64,000 nt of DNA from Flavobacteriaceae bacterium GSB9 (GTDB taxonomy: Bacteria > Bacteroidota > Bacteroidia > Flavobacteriales > Flavobacteriaceae), in the NCBI GenBank assembly GCA_022749295.1, contig CP062007.1, positions 1,984,001-2,048,000 on the forward strand, given 5' to 3'. A model generated the notes under the pieces. The model did not search any database, was not told the origin of the DNA, and saw nothing but the letters and a program-made list of their open reading frames with translations. The translations under genes were made by a program, and so were the position numbers. Positions 1 to 10,300 of this stretch are shown one piece after another (the first letter of the stretch is position 1; each line of letters starts with the position of its first letter).

Positions 1-1
1 T

Positions 2-64
2 GTTTGGACTTCGGTTGCCATTATATTATTGAATTATTTATTAACCGATATGCTGCTAGGATAA
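2..64 (+). CDS. MlaE-like ABC transporter permease, C-terminal end (partial)
   Basis: Only the last 20 codons lie in the window. They encode a hydrophobic helix ending in NYLLTDMLLG, and the TAA stop at 62-64 overlaps the ATG of the next gene as TAATG. That translational coupling to an MlaF-like ATPase, and the hydrophobic tail, fit the inner-membrane permease of an Mla-type phospholipid or lipid transporter. The identity is inferred mainly from the neighbour, because too little protein is visible to prove the family. Confidence 0.6.
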   Translation, partial: VWTSVAIILLNYLLTDMLLG

Positions 65-831
65 TGATTGAAGTTAAAGATTTACATAAATCGTTCGGTG
101 ACGCCCATATTCTAAAAGGCATTAGTACAACATTTGAAAAAGGAAAAACAAGCCTTGTCATTGGCCAGAGTGGTTCAGGAAAAACCGTGTTTTTAAAATG
201 TTTATTAGGCCTATTTAATTATGAAAAAGGGTGTATTGCCTATGACGGAAAGATTTTTTCGCAACTATCGGAAGACCAAAAGCGCAACCTACGTGCAAAA
301 ATAGGCATGGTTTTTCAAGGTAGTGCTCTTTTTGATTCTATGACCATTGAAGAAAACGTTATGTTTCCGTTAAAAATGTTCACAAAAATGAGCAAAAGTG
401 AAATGCAAGACCGAGCAAACTTTGTTCTTAAACGTGTTAACCTAGAAAACGCGAATAAAAAAATGCCTAGTGAAGCCTCGGGCGGGATGCAGAAACGCGT
501 AGCTATTGCTCGTGCCATTGTAAACAAACCTAAATACTTGTTTTGCGACGAACCTAATTCAGGACTTGACCCGAAAACAGCCATTGTAATTGACAATCTA
601 ATCCAGGAAATTACAGATGAGTACCAAATTATTACCGTAATAAACTCTCACGACATGAATTCGGTGATGGAAATTGGTGAGAAAATTGTGTTCTTAAAAA
701 ATGGGATTAAGGAATGGGAAGGATCTAACGAAACTATTTTCAAAACAGACAACAAAGCGGTTACCGATTTTGTTTATTCTTCAGAATTATTTAAAAAAGT
801 ACGAAAAATGTACTTGGAAGAAAATCAGTAA
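64..831 (+). CDS. MlaF-like ABC transporter ATP-binding protein
   Basis: ATPase of about 255 residues, expected to power an Mla-type lipid transporter at the inner membrane. The Walker A motif GQSGSGKT, the signature SGGMQKRVAIARA and the Walker B segment LFCDEPNSGLDP are all visible, followed by a switch histidine in NSHDMNSV. An upstream in-frame extension to position 4 exists, but ATG 64 is preferred: it overlaps the stop of the preceding permease (TAATG) and gives the normal family length starting MIEVKDLHKSF. No MlaD-type substrate-binding gene follows; the next gene is on the other strand. Confidence 0.85.
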   Translation: MIEVKDLHKSFGDAHILKGISTTFEKGKTSLVIGQSGSGKTVFLKCLLGLFNYEKGCIAYDGKIFSQLSEDQKRNLRAKIGMVFQGSALFDSMTIEENVMFPLKMFTKMSKSEMQDRANFVLKRVNLENANKKMPSEASGGMQKRVAIARAIVNKPKYLFCDEPNSGLDPKTAIVIDNLIQEITDEYQIITVINSHDMNSVMEIGEKIVFLKNGIKEWEGSNETIFKTDNKAVTDFVYSSELFKKVRKMYLEENQ

Positions 832-1021
832 TTTGTTTCTTTTTTGCTGCTGTAAGGATTCTTTATAAACAACTTTAAGTCTGAAATGCTTTTTTGGGTT
901 TTCTTTGCCCCTTCATGAACTAGGTTATTTTCGAAATAATTTAGTTATGTTTTTCCTATGATGCTAACCGTAGTGTATTTCTGTAAAGATTTTTTACATT
1001 TTAACGGCTTTATTGTTGGTG

Positions 1022-3427
1022 TTAAGGCTTTTCTAAAATTACACCTACAACATTAGAATCGTAATTTGTGTAAGTGTGCCAAGGTCCGTATAGCCATAAT
1101 AGCACTTTATATCCATTATCTGCAACAACTATTGGACGGATATTTCTATAATTTGAATTAGACGTAATTGGTTTCCAATTAATCGTTGAGATATCGTCAT
1201 TAGGACCAATGTTAGCTTGATATATTTCGTGGGTTCCGCCTAGGTCCTCACCAGTTGATGGATTAACATCTGTTGAAATAAAGATATTGGTAACATCGGT
1301 AGGATCAAATGCCATTAAACCGGTATAGCTGCTTTCAATCTTGTACAAACATTTTCCTGCATAAGCAATTTCACGATCATTCCATTTTTTGCCATCCCAA
1401 GACGATATTCTAAACCTGTGATCACTATCGTTTAAGTAAAGTGTATACCCAATATGTGGGTTATTATCACTATCTTTCTGCATAGCACATGTCCAAGCAC
1501 TATTTGGCACACTTTCATTTACCACTGGCTTTTTCTTGGTTTCACTGCCTTGATAGAGTTTTTCGCCCTCTATAGTAACTAATGGACCTTCATCTAAACT
1601 TTTAATTTTTGTACCATCAACCTTATAAAAATTATTGTCACGATATTCTACATAATACAAACTATTACCATACTTTCTGGGATGGCCATCAGTATAAGAG
1701 ACACCTATTGTATTGTCATCTAATTGCATATATCTTGCGTAAGGTCGTTGAAAACCCGTAACATCATTCACTATAAAATGGGTTCTATTCCCCCATGTTT
1801 CTCCATGATTGTCTGAGGTTATAAAAGCAGGATTAAACGTTAGTCCATCCCTAAAGAAATTGTAAAGTAGACCTTCGTTTTTTAAATAAAATAAATTCAT
1901 ATAGGTTACGCCCACTTTACTATCGTAATGATGATGAAATTCTTTAGGCCTTCCCCATTTTAAATAATTGTTGGGTGCTGAAATATTGTAATGATGAATT
2001 TTTTCATTCACATGTTTTGCCCAAACGGCCAGTAAACTGCCATCTGGTCTTTTATACAAAGCAGGAACATCATGATCGTCTTTCTGAAAGTTTTTGCTTA
2101 AAACTAAAGTACTATCTATTTTCTCCTTTTTAAGGTCGTAAACTCCCAATCTTACATCGCCGCTCTGCCCACTTATGCCTCCCATAACCAATTTGTCGTT
2201 ACTTATAACAGCTCTTGGATCTTGGTACCAGCACCAACCGCCATCTTCCATAAAAGTTGTATGGTTGGTTACTTTCTCAATGGGATAGAATTTATTAAGG
2301 TACTTATAAAGTTCTGAACTTGCCGCCAAAAATGCACCGATACCATAAACCTCGGTATAGTCTTTAAAACTTTCTCCTGGTGCTGCACCAATGGGTTGCA
2401 CATAGCCCAACATACCTTCTTCATTTACACATTTCTCGAGTGCATTATAGGCTTTCAGCAATACAGGTTCGTAAATAGCCTTGTCCAACAAGCCATTATT
2501 AACGCCCCAAGTTAGTCCAAAAGTAAAAAACGATGTACCACTGGTCTCCACATTAGGGTAATCTTTTATGTCGCCCAATAAACCGGCAGACCAAGTTCCG
2601 TCTGGCCTCTGTATTTTAATTAAAGTCTCGGCCATTTTTTTAAACAAATTCACGTAAAATGCCTTACCCTGCCAATCATCAGGCAATTCGGGAATTATAT
2701 TGGCCAGTCCACCAAAAACCCAACCGTTTCCTCTAGCCCAAAATATTTTGTTACCGTTCTTTTCTGTTTGATTAAAATACGATTTATCACGGAAAAACAG
2801 TTGCTCATTAGCATCCCAAAGTTCATCATAAGTCATGCGGTACTGCTTATCCATATACTCTAAATAAGTACTATCTTTTGTAATTCTAGCTAATTTTGCC
2901 CAAACGGGAGGCGCCATAAAAAGGGCATCGCACCAATCCCAATGGTACTCTTTTCCTTTTTCACTTTTCATTATGGAATCGAAACGTTCCTTAGTAGGTT
3001 GCAGCATTTCCTTTCTCCCGTTTACCCGCCTTAAGTTAAGGTATGTTTGGCCAACAGTGTGATCGTCTGCATGGTACATTCTTTTGTGTAGTCTCCAGTT
3101 ATTCCGTTCCCCCATTCGTATAAGCCAATTGATGTATTTAGGGTCGTGAGACACTTTGCTTAACTCAAACATTCCAGCATAAAGAGCTCCATTAGTCCAA
3201 TCTAATTCATGGTGTTTCTCTCGGTTTTGCCAAGGCTGTCTTTCGCCAGAAGGCAAAGCTCTATATTTTCCTTGGTCCTCAAAAGTTTCAATTTGCCAAT
3301 CGGCTACTTTCTCAGCAGTTTTTAATACCGTTTTTGATGAAGGCACTGGCATTTTCTCACTCTGATTTAAACTTTTACATGTAAAGAGAAGTGAAGTCAC
3401 TATTAAAAAAAATAATACTTGTTTCAT
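1022..3427 (-). CDS. GH105-like unsaturated glycuronyl hydrolase fused to a BNR_4 beta-propeller domain, lipoprotein
   Basis: Predicted lipoprotein of 801 residues with an N-terminal lipobox ending at Cys17 (LLFTC). Residues about 45-385 look like an (alpha/alpha)6 barrel of the GH88/GH105 kind, with WTNGALYAGMFEL, HADDHTVGQTY, WCDALFMAPP and RGNGWVFGGL. These enzymes remove unsaturated uronic acids from the ends of oligosaccharides made by lyases. Residues about 394-795 match BNR_4 propellers (EDGGWCWYQDPRAV, HDVPALYKRPDGS), a fold also used by PL24/PL25 ulvan lyases. The two-domain fusion suggests cleavage and trimming of a uronic-acid polysaccharide such as ulvan or pectin, but the substrate is inferred. 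No SusC/SusD genes lie nearby, so this is a solitary gene. Confidence 0.8.
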   Translation of the reverse strand: MKQVLFFLIVTSLLFTCKSLNQSEKMPVPSSKTVLKTAEKVADWQIETFEDQGKYRALPSGERQPWQNREKHHELDWTNGALYAGMFELSKVSHDPKYINWLIRMGERNNWRLHKRMYHADDHTVGQTYLNLRRVNGRKEMLQPTKERFDSIMKSEKGKEYHWDWCDALFMAPPVWAKLARITKDSTYLEYMDKQYRMTYDELWDANEQLFFRDKSYFNQTEKNGNKIFWARGNGWVFGGLANIIPELPDDWQGKAFYVNLFKKMAETLIKIQRPDGTWSAGLLGDIKDYPNVETSGTSFFTFGLTWGVNNGLLDKAIYEPVLLKAYNALEKCVNEEGMLGYVQPIGAAPGESFKDYTEVYGIGAFLAASSELYKYLNKFYPIEKVTNHTTFMEDGGWCWYQDPRAVISNDKLVMGGISGQSGDVRLGVYDLKKEKIDSTLVLSKNFQKDDHDVPALYKRPDGSLLAVWAKHVNEKIHHYNISAPNNYLKWGRPKEFHHHYDSKVGVTYMNLFYLKNEGLLYNFFRDGLTFNPAFITSDNHGETWGNRTHFIVNDVTGFQRPYARYMQLDDNTIGVSYTDGHPRKYGNSLYYVEYRDNNFYKVDGTKIKSLDEGPLVTIEGEKLYQGSETKKKPVVNESVPNSAWTCAMQKDSDNNPHIGYTLYLNDSDHRFRISSWDGKKWNDREIAYAGKCLYKIESSYTGLMAFDPTDVTNIFISTDVNPSTGEDLGGTHEIYQANIGPNDDISTINWKPITSNSNYRNIRPIVVADNGYKVLLWLYGPWHTYTNYDSNVVGVILEKP

Positions 3428-3489
3428 ATTTTATTTTTATTGAAATGCAATGAGAAGAAAATTTTAAATTATTACAAAACGAATGGAAA

Positions 3490-4956
3490 TCAATTGATGC
3501 GCTTTACTACTAAAGTATCTAAGTTAAGCTTAACCCTTAGCCATTTTTCAAGCCTATCTATATCCTTTTTTCTAGTTTCTTCTTTAGCTAAAGAATCTAT
3601 CCATTTTACTGAAAACACCGAAACAGTGTCTGTTTTAGTAAAATTTGAATTAATGACATTAGCATAAGAAATCTGCTCAACCGTTTCATAATTAATTTTA
3701 ACTTCCTTGGCAAGTTCTTCAAAGGCGATATAGCCCTTTTCTAGCTTTGAAAGGTTTCTCACCTTATTTTCCAGAAAGGCTATTTTCTGTGTTTGTGACA
3801 ACAAATCTAAGGAGTCTCTGGTTCTCAGTTCTTCCATGTACCTAAAATTATCTAGGCTTTTAGATTGGTTTTGGTTAATTACCAACTTACAATCTTTCAA
3901 CGCTCTGTACTCATCCATTCTACTTTGTAAAAGCGCAATTGTAGATTCTGGAATATCGTCCAAACCAAAAGTGTTGAGTTCTATAACAGAGCTCTTTTTA
4001 TCAGAATACTTAAAAGAGGCATTTCTCTTTAAATAATCGGCATGGGGTAAAGCCGCTAATTCCCTTTCAACAAAATTACTTGCATCCCTTTTAAAATTAC
4101 TCTCGTTCAAAACTTGCACAAATGTCCATACAGCAGGAATCATCACTACAATTGCAAGCGTTGTTGCAATTCTTGATATACGTCTTCGTTTTACGGAATT
4201 GGCATATTTTAGCATGGGAAACCTTAATACCTTTAAAACTAAAAATGTTGCCAACGCAATAAAAATGGTATTAATTGTAAACAAGTACATTGCACCAAGA
4301 AAATAATCGAACTTACCCTTAGCCAAACCATAACCAGCAGTACATAATGGTGGCATTAAAGCCGTTGCGATAGCCACTCCAAAAATAACCGATGCAATGG
4401 TACCTTTTTTTGTACGTGCAATTATTAATGCCAATCCACCAAAAAACGCTATTAAAACATCTCGAATATCTGGTTTAACTCTTCCTAAAAGCTCTGAAGT
4501 ATCTTCACTAAGAGGAAACAGCCAAAAGAATAAAAATGCTGTTATTAAACTTAAAACAATCATTATAGCCAAATTAACTAAGGACCGCTTTAAAGTGTCT
4601 ACATCGTTTATGGCAATGGAAAGCCCTACCCCTAAAATAGGCCCCATTAATGGCGATATTAGCATAGCCCCAATAACCACCGCTGTAGAGTTGGCATTTA
4701 ACCCAATTGAGGCCACAAAAATGGAACAAACCAAAATCCATGCTGTGGCTCCTTTAAACGAAATATCGGTCTGTATGGCTTTGATAGTAGAATCTCTATC
4801 GGTATCGTCTCTAAAATCCAAAAGTTCGCGTAGAAATTTGTTGATACTCGCCACTAACCCTTGAGCATCTTTTTTTACGGCTTCTTTTGATTGCTCAACC
4901 TTAGTTTCTTTCTTTTTCTCTTCTTCAGAAAAGTCAAACTTACTTTCTTCGTTCAT
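3490..4956 (-). CDS. DUF389 family membrane protein
   Basis: Integral membrane protein of 488 residues. A charged N-terminus of about 60 residues precedes several hydrophobic segments (GATAWILVCSIFVASIGLN, VVIGAMLISPLMGPILGVGL, SLITAFLFFWLF, LIAFFGGLALIIA, IATALMPPLCTAGYGLA, a final TATTL-type helix), and a soluble C-terminal half follows. The SPLMGPILG and ALMPPLCTAG motifs are those of the DUF389 (TIGR00341-type) family, whose function is unknown. Its start lies 2 bp after the stop of the mannose-1-phosphate guanylyltransferase, so the two are very likely cotranscribed. Confidence 0.85.
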   Translation of the reverse strand: MNEESKFDFSEEEKKKETKVEQSKEAVKKDAQGLVASINKFLRELLDFRDDTDRDSTIKAIQTDISFKGATAWILVCSIFVASIGLNANSTAVVIGAMLISPLMGPILGVGLSIAINDVDTLKRSLVNLAIMIVLSLITAFLFFWLFPLSEDTSELLGRVKPDIRDVLIAFFGGLALIIARTKKGTIASVIFGVAIATALMPPLCTAGYGLAKGKFDYFLGAMYLFTINTIFIALATFLVLKVLRFPMLKYANSVKRRRISRIATTLAIVVMIPAVWTFVQVLNESNFKRDASNFVERELAALPHADYLKRNASFKYSDKKSSVIELNTFGLDDIPESTIALLQSRMDEYRALKDCKLVINQNQSKSLDNFRYMEELRTRDSLDLLSQTQKIAFLENKVRNLSKLEKGYIAFEELAKEVKINYETVEQISYANVINSNFTKTDTVSVFSVKWIDSLAKEETRKKDIDRLEKWLRVKLNLDTLVVKRIN

Positions 4957-4958
4957 GA

Positions 4959-6038
4959 TTAGCCATATTGCTCTCCAAACTTGTCTTTAACCTGCTGGAG
5001 GGTTTTCTTTATATCTTGTTCTTTTGATTTAGGAAAGATAAGTAAAACTTCGTCTTTATCAACGATAATATAATCTTGAATGCCATCAACAACCACTATT
5101 TTATTTTTGCGGGTACTAATCATATTTCCGCTAGCATCTTCGGCTAATGTTCGTGCATTTACAACAGCGTTATTGTTCCCATCTTTATCCAATTTATCGT
5201 AAAGACTGCCCCATGTACCTAGATCGTTCCAATCGAAATCTGCGGCGATAACAAATACGTTATTCGATTTTTCCATAATGGCATAATCTACCGATACGTT
5301 TTCAGCTTTCGGATAATTCTCTTCTATAAAGGCTGCTTCTTCATTGGTGTTATATACTGAAATCCCTGCTTCAAAATACGCAAAAAGACTGGGTTGGTTT
5401 TTCTTAAACGCATCAACAACACTTTTCACACTCCACATAAATATCCCTGCATTCCATAAAAAATTTCCTTGCTCAATGAACTTTTTTGCTGTTTCATAGT
5501 CTGGTTTTTCCCTGAATTGGTTTACAGGTTTTATCGCTTCAGACGAAGATTTATCGAATTCAATGTAACCATAGCCTGTGTTTGGAAATGTTGGCTGAAT
5601 GCCCAAAGTCATTAAGGCATCATTTTTTGAACAGAATTCAAAAGCCTGTTTTACATTACTGGAAAAGGTTTTTTCGTCCTCGATCCAATGGTCGCTAGGC
5701 GCAACAATCATTACCGCGTCTGGATTTTCTTTTTGTATTTTCAACGAGGCATACAAAATACATGGTGCCGTGTTACGCATGGCGGGCTCTAAAACTACTT
5801 GCTTTTGGGCAACTTCTGGTAATTGCTCTAGTACCAAATCGTTGTAGCGTTCGTTGGTTAAAATATAAATGTTTTCTTTAGGTATTAAATCGGCCAAGCG
5901 ATGGAATGTTTTCTGTATTAATGTATCTCCTGTCCCCAACATATCATGAAATTGCTTAGGGAATTCCTGTGTACTAACTGGCCAAAATCTAGATCCTACT
6001 CCTCCTGCCATTAATATGGCGTAATAATTGTTTTTCAT
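4959..6038 (-). CDS. manC: mannose-1-phosphate guanylyltransferase
   Basis: Makes GDP-mannose from mannose-1-phosphate and GTP in the cytoplasm, for polysaccharide and glycan synthesis. The nucleotidyltransferase signature LMAGGVGSRFWPVST followed by EFPKQF is at the N-terminus, and the family segment NTGYGYIEFD is present near residue 155. At 359 residues it carries only the transferase domain and lacks the C-terminal phosphomannose isomerase domain of bifunctional ManC/AlgA. It sits between a SprT-like gene and a DUF389 gene on the same strand. Confidence 0.92.
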   Translation of the reverse strand: MKNNYYAILMAGGVGSRFWPVSTQEFPKQFHDMLGTGDTLIQKTFHRLADLIPKENIYILTNERYNDLVLEQLPEVAQKQVVLEPAMRNTAPCILYASLKIQKENPDAVMIVAPSDHWIEDEKTFSSNVKQAFEFCSKNDALMTLGIQPTFPNTGYGYIEFDKSSSEAIKPVNQFREKPDYETAKKFIEQGNFLWNAGIFMWSVKSVVDAFKKNQPSLFAYFEAGISVYNTNEEAAFIEENYPKAENVSVDYAIMEKSNNVFVIAADFDWNDLGTWGSLYDKLDKDGNNNAVVNARTLAEDASGNMISTRKNKIVVVDGIQDYIIVDKDEVLLIFPKSKEQDIKKTLQQVKDKFGEQYG

Positions 6039-6114
6039 TTATTTCCATTTTATTAAAGTGACCGTTTTTTACTTTTTATAATTATAAAGTATCCAAGAAG
6101 CCTCTTTACTTCAG

Positions 6115-6711
6115 TTAATTTAATAATTCTACTTCGGCATTGGGATTGAACAAATACAATTTTCCTGTTTTCACCTCAACGCACTCAAAACGCTTTACAC
6201 GCTTTTTACCCATTTTAAAAATCCGCCCGTTATACAGCTTAAAGTGTTGCCCAAATGCCACTTCGAAAACAAATTTTTTATCATTTGGTTCGTCAAACTG
6301 TTTTAAAGCTAGCGCCAATGCCGCATCTGTATCGCTCGAAGCTTTAGGGTTTTTAAAATGCTTCGCTAATAAAGGTAATAAATTGTGCGGAAAAACTTCA
6401 GGATTTAGAAATGGTAGCATTAAATGCTGAAAGGTTCGTTTCCACTCTATACCATGCGGTTTTATAAATCTTCCGTAGGTGTTGTAAGCTTCAAAATGTG
6501 CTATTTCATGCACTAAAGTGATTAAAAAACGATACGGATTTAGGTTTGAGTTTATCGTAATTTGATGTTTCCCATTCGGAAATCGCACATAATCTCCATG
6601 ACGTGTTTTTCGCTCCTTTTTTATTTTAACCAAAAGGTTATCATGTTCCAATAAGTCTAAAACTTTCAACATGGCCTTAGGCGGAATATAGTTTTGAAGC
6701 GTTTCTTGCAT
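6115..6711 (-). CDS. SprT-like zinc metalloprotein
   Basis: Protein of 198 residues with the zinc motif HEIAH at residues 68-72 and a third potential ligand in HGIEW at 86-90, the arrangement of SprT/SPRTN-like domains. SPRTN relatives act in DNA-protein crosslink repair, but the role of bacterial SprT is not established. A C-terminal part (VAFGQHFKLYNGRIFKMGKKRVKRFECV) looks like a small beta domain rather than a classical zinc ribbon. Divergent from the decayed YdeI-like gene. Confidence 0.85.
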   Translation of the reverse strand: MQETLQNYIPPKAMLKVLDLLEHDNLLVKIKKERKTRHGDYVRFPNGKHQITINSNLNPYRFLITLVHEIAHFEAYNTYGRFIKPHGIEWKRTFQHLMLPFLNPEVFPHNLLPLLAKHFKNPKASSDTDAALALALKQFDEPNDKKFVFEVAFGQHFKLYNGRIFKMGKKRVKRFECVEVKTGKLYLFNPNAEVELLN

Positions 6712-6803
6712 TACCGCTAAAATAATGGATTTTTAGCAAATAGAAATTTGACTTTACTGAAAAGTTTACTGAAATTGGGCTACAATGTTTAAATAAAAAT
6801 TGC

Positions 6804-7322
6804 ATAACCGAACGTGTAGAACAATATTTTAAAGAAGGCTGTGGAAGGTGTTCGCTTGGAGGCACACCCAATTGCAAAGTTCACTAATGGACTGAGGCGT
6901 TAGAATTATTACGAAGATTGGCTCTACAATGTGGCTTAACCGAAGAAAGTAAATGGGGCATGCCCTATTACACTTTTAACAATAAAAATGTTTTGATGGT
7001 TAGCGCCTTTAAACACTATTGTGCCATTAGTTTTTTTAAAGGAGCTTTACTCAACGACACCAAGAACATTTTGGAAAAACCCGGAGAAAACTCACAAGCA
7101 GTCCGTTTGATTAAATTCACCTCCTCTGAAAGAATAAAAAAACTTAAAAACGACATAAAAAATGCATTTGAAGCCCTAACCCCAGGGCGACAACGTGGCT
7201 ACATTCTTTACTTTTCGGCTCCCAAACAATCTAAAACCCGTGTGTCTAGAATTGAAAAGTGCTGTGGCAAAATTTTAAATGACGAAGGGCTACATGATAA
7301 ATATAAAGGATGGAAAAGGTGA
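6804..7322 (+). pseudogene. YdeI/DUF1801-like protein, disrupted
   Basis: In one frame the DNA encodes ERVEQYFKEGCGRC, SLGGTPNCKVH, then TAA at 6885-6887, then WTEALELLRRLALQCGLTEESKWGMPYYTF and a normal C-terminus to 7322. This is the full layout of the YdeI-like family, interrupted by one premature stop where a residue between His and Trp is expected (for instance AAA changed to TAA). The place of the start codon reads ATA at 6804 instead of ATG, so initiation also seems lost. A shortened product from TTG 6918 is conceivable, but it would lack the Cys-rich N-terminus. Single-base changes rather than a large deletion point to a young pseudogene. Confidence 0.7.
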
Positions 7323-7336
7323 TGCTTTTATATTAT

Positions 7337-10300
7337 CTAGCGCTTTAAACTAAAATGTCCATTGAACTTTTGACTCTCGTTGAGCTTTACCGTAAACCAA
7401 TAATCTGTCGCACCCATATTTTGCCCTTTAAACGTTCCATCCCAACCTTTATTACGCGCTAAAACTTGCTTTAAAAGTTTACCATACCTATCATAAATAA
7501 ATATTTCAGCATTGGGATAAGCAGAAACCCCTCGAATTTGCCAATAATCGTTTATGCCGTCTCCATTCGGGGTAAAGAATTTGGGGTAATCAATAACCAC
7601 CACTTCTATGGAATCTTCCCCACATCCAAACTTATCGCGTGCATAAGCTGTGTAAATGCCTCCTGCAAGCCTAGTAAACAAATTACTATCTTGATAATCG
7701 ACACCATTAATCGAATATTCAAAATCACCATCACCAGAGGCAAAAATTTCTATATAGTTATCGTCTGAAAGCTCCTTGTAATTGACCTTATCAATTGCTG
7801 GAAGAACGGAACGTATCAATTGAAATTCAAAATTATTTTCACAATATATTCCATTTTTGTTTTTCCCTACAGTCAATTTATAATGTCCCGCATCAACCAA
7901 ATCTACTTCATTAGTATTTGAAAGCACTTGCCCATCTTCATATTGCCACGAATACGTATCAAATCCTAAGTCTATATTTGTATACAAATAAGGCTCTAGA
8001 TTGCATAAAAAATAGGTTTCTTCAATACTAACCTTTGGTAATTTATTCACTACCAAATCGAAATTGGTTTCAGAATAGCATAAATTATTTTGTTGGTTTT
8101 CAACGCGAACATAAATAGTTTGAAACCATGCCTCTGTATTCTCGAACGACAAAAAAGTATCAGTCAATGAATTACCTGCCGAATCGAAATATAACACATT
8201 CAAACCAGTTTGGTTTCCTATAATTTCACTTTCAATTGCAGCGGTATTAAAAGTGCCATACCCACCGCCTTCATCACAGGCGTACAAATTTGATGGTTTA
8301 TTTATTTTGGGCTGTGCTGCAGCAGTTAGGGTCAAAGGCGTTTCTGCATAACAAGATGTTAAAGGATTTGTTACTCTAACAGTAATAATTTCTTGGTTTG
8401 GTATTGAATTAGTAAACGGATTTGGCAACGGGCCACCTAACATATTTCCATTGGAATCATAGTAAGATACTATCATATTTGTTTGATTACCCAAAACCTC
8501 ATCTTCAATGTTAGTTGTATCGAAATATTCTGAAATACCATCATTATTCTCGTCGCAACCAATCAGCTCGGTTAAAGTATTTGCTTCAGGCAAAGGGTTT
8601 ACCTTTAATTTAAATATACTCTCGCTAAAGCAAGTTGTACTTATGTTTATTACGCGAACACGTATCACCTCTTCATTTACAATCTTATTTTCAACAGCAT
8701 TTAAAGGTTCTTGTATTTTTTGGCCATTTTCATGGTAAAATTCAATATTGATTCCGGAGTTGTTTTCTAAAATACCATCCTTAACCTTTTGTAAATCGAA
8801 ATAAGCATAGCCATTGGTCTGGCTATCACACAAAACTAAATCTTCAACCGAAATTAAATTTGGTAGCGGCCTTACCAATAAATCGAAGGTGGTTTCTGAA
8901 TAGCAGCACGGATTGTCGTTATGGGCTACACGAACCGTTATCGTTTCTCTATCTTTAACCGTATTGGTAAACGGGTTTGGCAGATCATCATATTCATTAC
9001 CTGACCCATCAACAAACTTGACCAACTTATTGGTTTGCCCACCTAAAATTTCCTGTTTAACTGCAGAAACATCAAAAGCGGATGAAAAACCAGTAGAAAA
9101 ATCATCTTCACAAGCATAAATATCGTCTATACTATTGGCATTTGGTGGTTCTTTTACATCAAAAGTTTCTGTTAGTTCCTCAACTGAACCGTCATTTCCC
9201 GTAACCATTGCCGTGATGGTATAAGTCCCGTCTGCCGAAAAATCGTGAAATGGAGATAAATCTGTTGACGTATTATCAGCCCCCGATGCGGGGTCGCCAA
9301 AATCCCATATAACAGAAGCTACATCATCTTTCTTTTCTACACTGAATTCCTTTAAAAATTCTGAACAAATATTTGAAATGTTCATTTCGAAGTTGTTGGT
9401 CACATGATTTACGTTTCCTGTTACGTTGATGTAATAGCTAATGTCTCTTGATTCATAATATCCATGTGGAGTACATCCTGGTGTGTTAGATTTAATCCAA
9501 GAAACATCATTATCATACTCGGTACCAGCAATAAAAGCTGCTGAATACCCTGTGCTCCACAAATGGTTTACTTCAACAAGTAAGTATTCCACATCCTTAG
9601 GTACAACGATTGGTGAATCAAATTCTAAATTAAAAATTTTAGGATTAAGTCTATCACTGGAAGGTGGGAGTCTTAATTCTTGACTACTGCCTATTAAATC
9701 TGACTCTGAAAAAGAATTTGGAAAATTTGCATCTATTTTATAAATATTGAATTGGATCCTAACATCCCAATCTCCTACAGCAGAAAAGGCAACTTGCCCA
9801 TTATTTATTACAAACTCTTCATTATTCGAGATTCCAAAATCATCCAAAACAAATCTTCTAGAAAAATTAATAGCCCCTCCTGAACATCCATATTGGTTTA
9901 CCCAAATAGGCTGGTCGCAAACATTATGGGTTAAAGTTGTAGATGCTCCTAAGCTTTTATTATCATATGTCTCGCCTGTAACATTTATGAAAAAATTTGC
10001 ATTGGGTACCGGATTATTAAGGTTTTCGGTCGTTACATAATTATAATACTTCCTACAACCCAAATACCACGATTCCGCATTATCCAGTTCAGTACCCGCA
10101 ATAACTACCTCAGCGGAATTGGAGTTATAAGAATCGTCTCTTTTGTTTACCACTACCAATATTCTTTCAACTTCTGCTGGTACTACGATTGGATGATTGA
10201 AGTCTACTTGAAAAATTTGAGGAGCCCCACTTACAACAGGTAAAGTTGCTAATCCACCTCCACCCAAATAACGAGGCGTAGATTCAGGAAAATCTGAATC

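Noticed and set aside
4397-4864. 155-residue open frame opposite the DUF389 gene
   Set aside because: Antisense of a clear membrane protein gene, with no start context and no recognisable domain.
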